A stretch of 6,188 bases of DNA from an uncultured Bacteroidia bacterium (GTDB lineage: Bacteria > Bacteroidota > Bacteroidia > Bacteroidales > UBA932). Positions 6,094-6,188 of this stretch are shown piece after piece. The notes under the pieces are model-generated. The model saw only the letters and a list, made by a program, of their open reading frames with translations. It was not told the origin of the DNA and ran no database searches. The first letter of the stretch is position 1. Each line of letters opens with the position of its first letter. The translations under genes and the position numbers were made by a program. The stretch covers positions 1-6,188 of the forward strand of contig CADBUS010000203.1 of assembly GCA_902797895.1 (NCBI GenBank). Direction: 5' to 3'.

Positions 6094-6188
6094 ATGCGAC
6101 GTAACGCGCATTATGAGAAACTGCCATTAAATTGGACTGCGATTCTCCTCGGTGACCTATGCTTTACAATAAATGGATTGTGGAAAGG
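6094..6188 (+). CDS. hsdS: Second HsdS cassette, start only (runs off window)
   Basis: From the ATG at 6094 the frame stays open to the window end (31 full codons): M-R-R-N-A-H-Y-E-K-L-P-L-N-W-T-A-I-L-L-G-D-L-C, then F-T-I-N-G-L-W-K. The H-Y-E-K-L-P-x-N-W...L-G-D-L-C pattern and the following N-G-L-W-K are typical of the start of an HsdS target recognition domain. After the shared His-Tyr-Glu the sequence differs from the first cassette, so it would recognise a different half-site. As in the first cassette, the N-terminal conserved segment is absent. Here an in-frame TAA (6091-6093) directly precedes the ATG, so the truncation is definite. The divergent recombinase ATG is 38 bases away. Whether this ATG is used is unknown; a silent cassette is more likely. 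Confidence 0.75.
   Translation, partial: MRRNAHYEKLPLNWTAILLGDLCFTINGLWK
6106..6120 (+). other. Candidate crossover site at start of second hsdS cassette
   Basis: CATTATGAGAA at 6109-6119 is identical to 3995-4005 and in the same codon phase (His-Tyr-Glu). Upstream of it the two loci share only scattered bases: an ATAT lies 21 bases before this copy (6088-6091) and 18 before the other (3977-3980), and both have a CG close to the motif. The two copies are in direct orientation, so exchange between them would excise about 2.1 kb including the recombinase rather than invert it. Confidence 0.45.

Noticed and set aside
6074..6130. 18-codon frame from the ATG at 6074, upstream of the second hsdS cassette
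   Set aside because: It is out of frame with hsdS, very short, and unlike the HsdS N-terminus; probably chance.
1..6188. CRISPR array, tRNA, rRNA or riboswitch
   Set aside because: No regularly spaced repeats, cloverleaf-like sequence or recognisable aptamer consensus was seen on either strand.

Overview
The window most likely comes from a member of the Bacteroidales. The genes resemble their Bacteroides/Prevotella-type homologues. The intergenic regions carry Bacteroidetes-style -7 boxes (TAnnTTTG) and no strong Shine-Dalgarno sequences. The window divides into a housekeeping left part (about 1-3700) and an accessory right part (about 3960-6188).

Left part: the first 74 bases are the 5' end of fmt (methionyl-tRNA formyltransferase) on the minus strand. 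It diverges from tgt (tRNA-guanine transglycosylase, 171-1307, plus), and the 96-base gap holds a -7 box for each direction. Fourteen bases after tgt comes an LptF/LptG-family permease of the lipopolysaccharide transporter (1322-2458, plus), probably co-transcribed with tgt. A 275-base stretch packed with hairpins and two copies of a short dispersed repeat (2459-2733) separates it from a convergent SDR-type L-threonine 3-dehydrogenase (2734-3696, minus).

Middle: 3697-4009 has no convincing gene apart from the in-frame hsdS remnant from 3995. It carries the putative promoter of the dehydrogenase and a palindromic repeat pair at about 3852-3915.

Right part: a type I restriction-modification specificity locus that appears built for DNA rearrangement. 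A 5'-truncated hsdS (coding similarity from 3995, formal GTG at 4010, stop at 5233, plus) faces an intact tyrosine recombinase (5252-6055, minus). A second, differently specific hsdS start lies beyond the recombinase (6094 to the window end, plus). Both hsdS cassettes lack the conserved N-terminal segment of the family and begin at the same coding motif (CATTATGAGAA, His-Tyr-Glu-Asn/Lys). This is what is expected of silent target-recognition cassettes moved into an expressed hsdS by site-specific recombination. No hsdM or hsdR is in view, so the expressed gene set probably lies to the right of the window. Phase-variable hsdS loci with a linked tyrosine recombinase are known in Bacteroidales and some Firmicutes. 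The new detail here is the particular cassette arrangement and the candidate crossover sequence, not the class of system.
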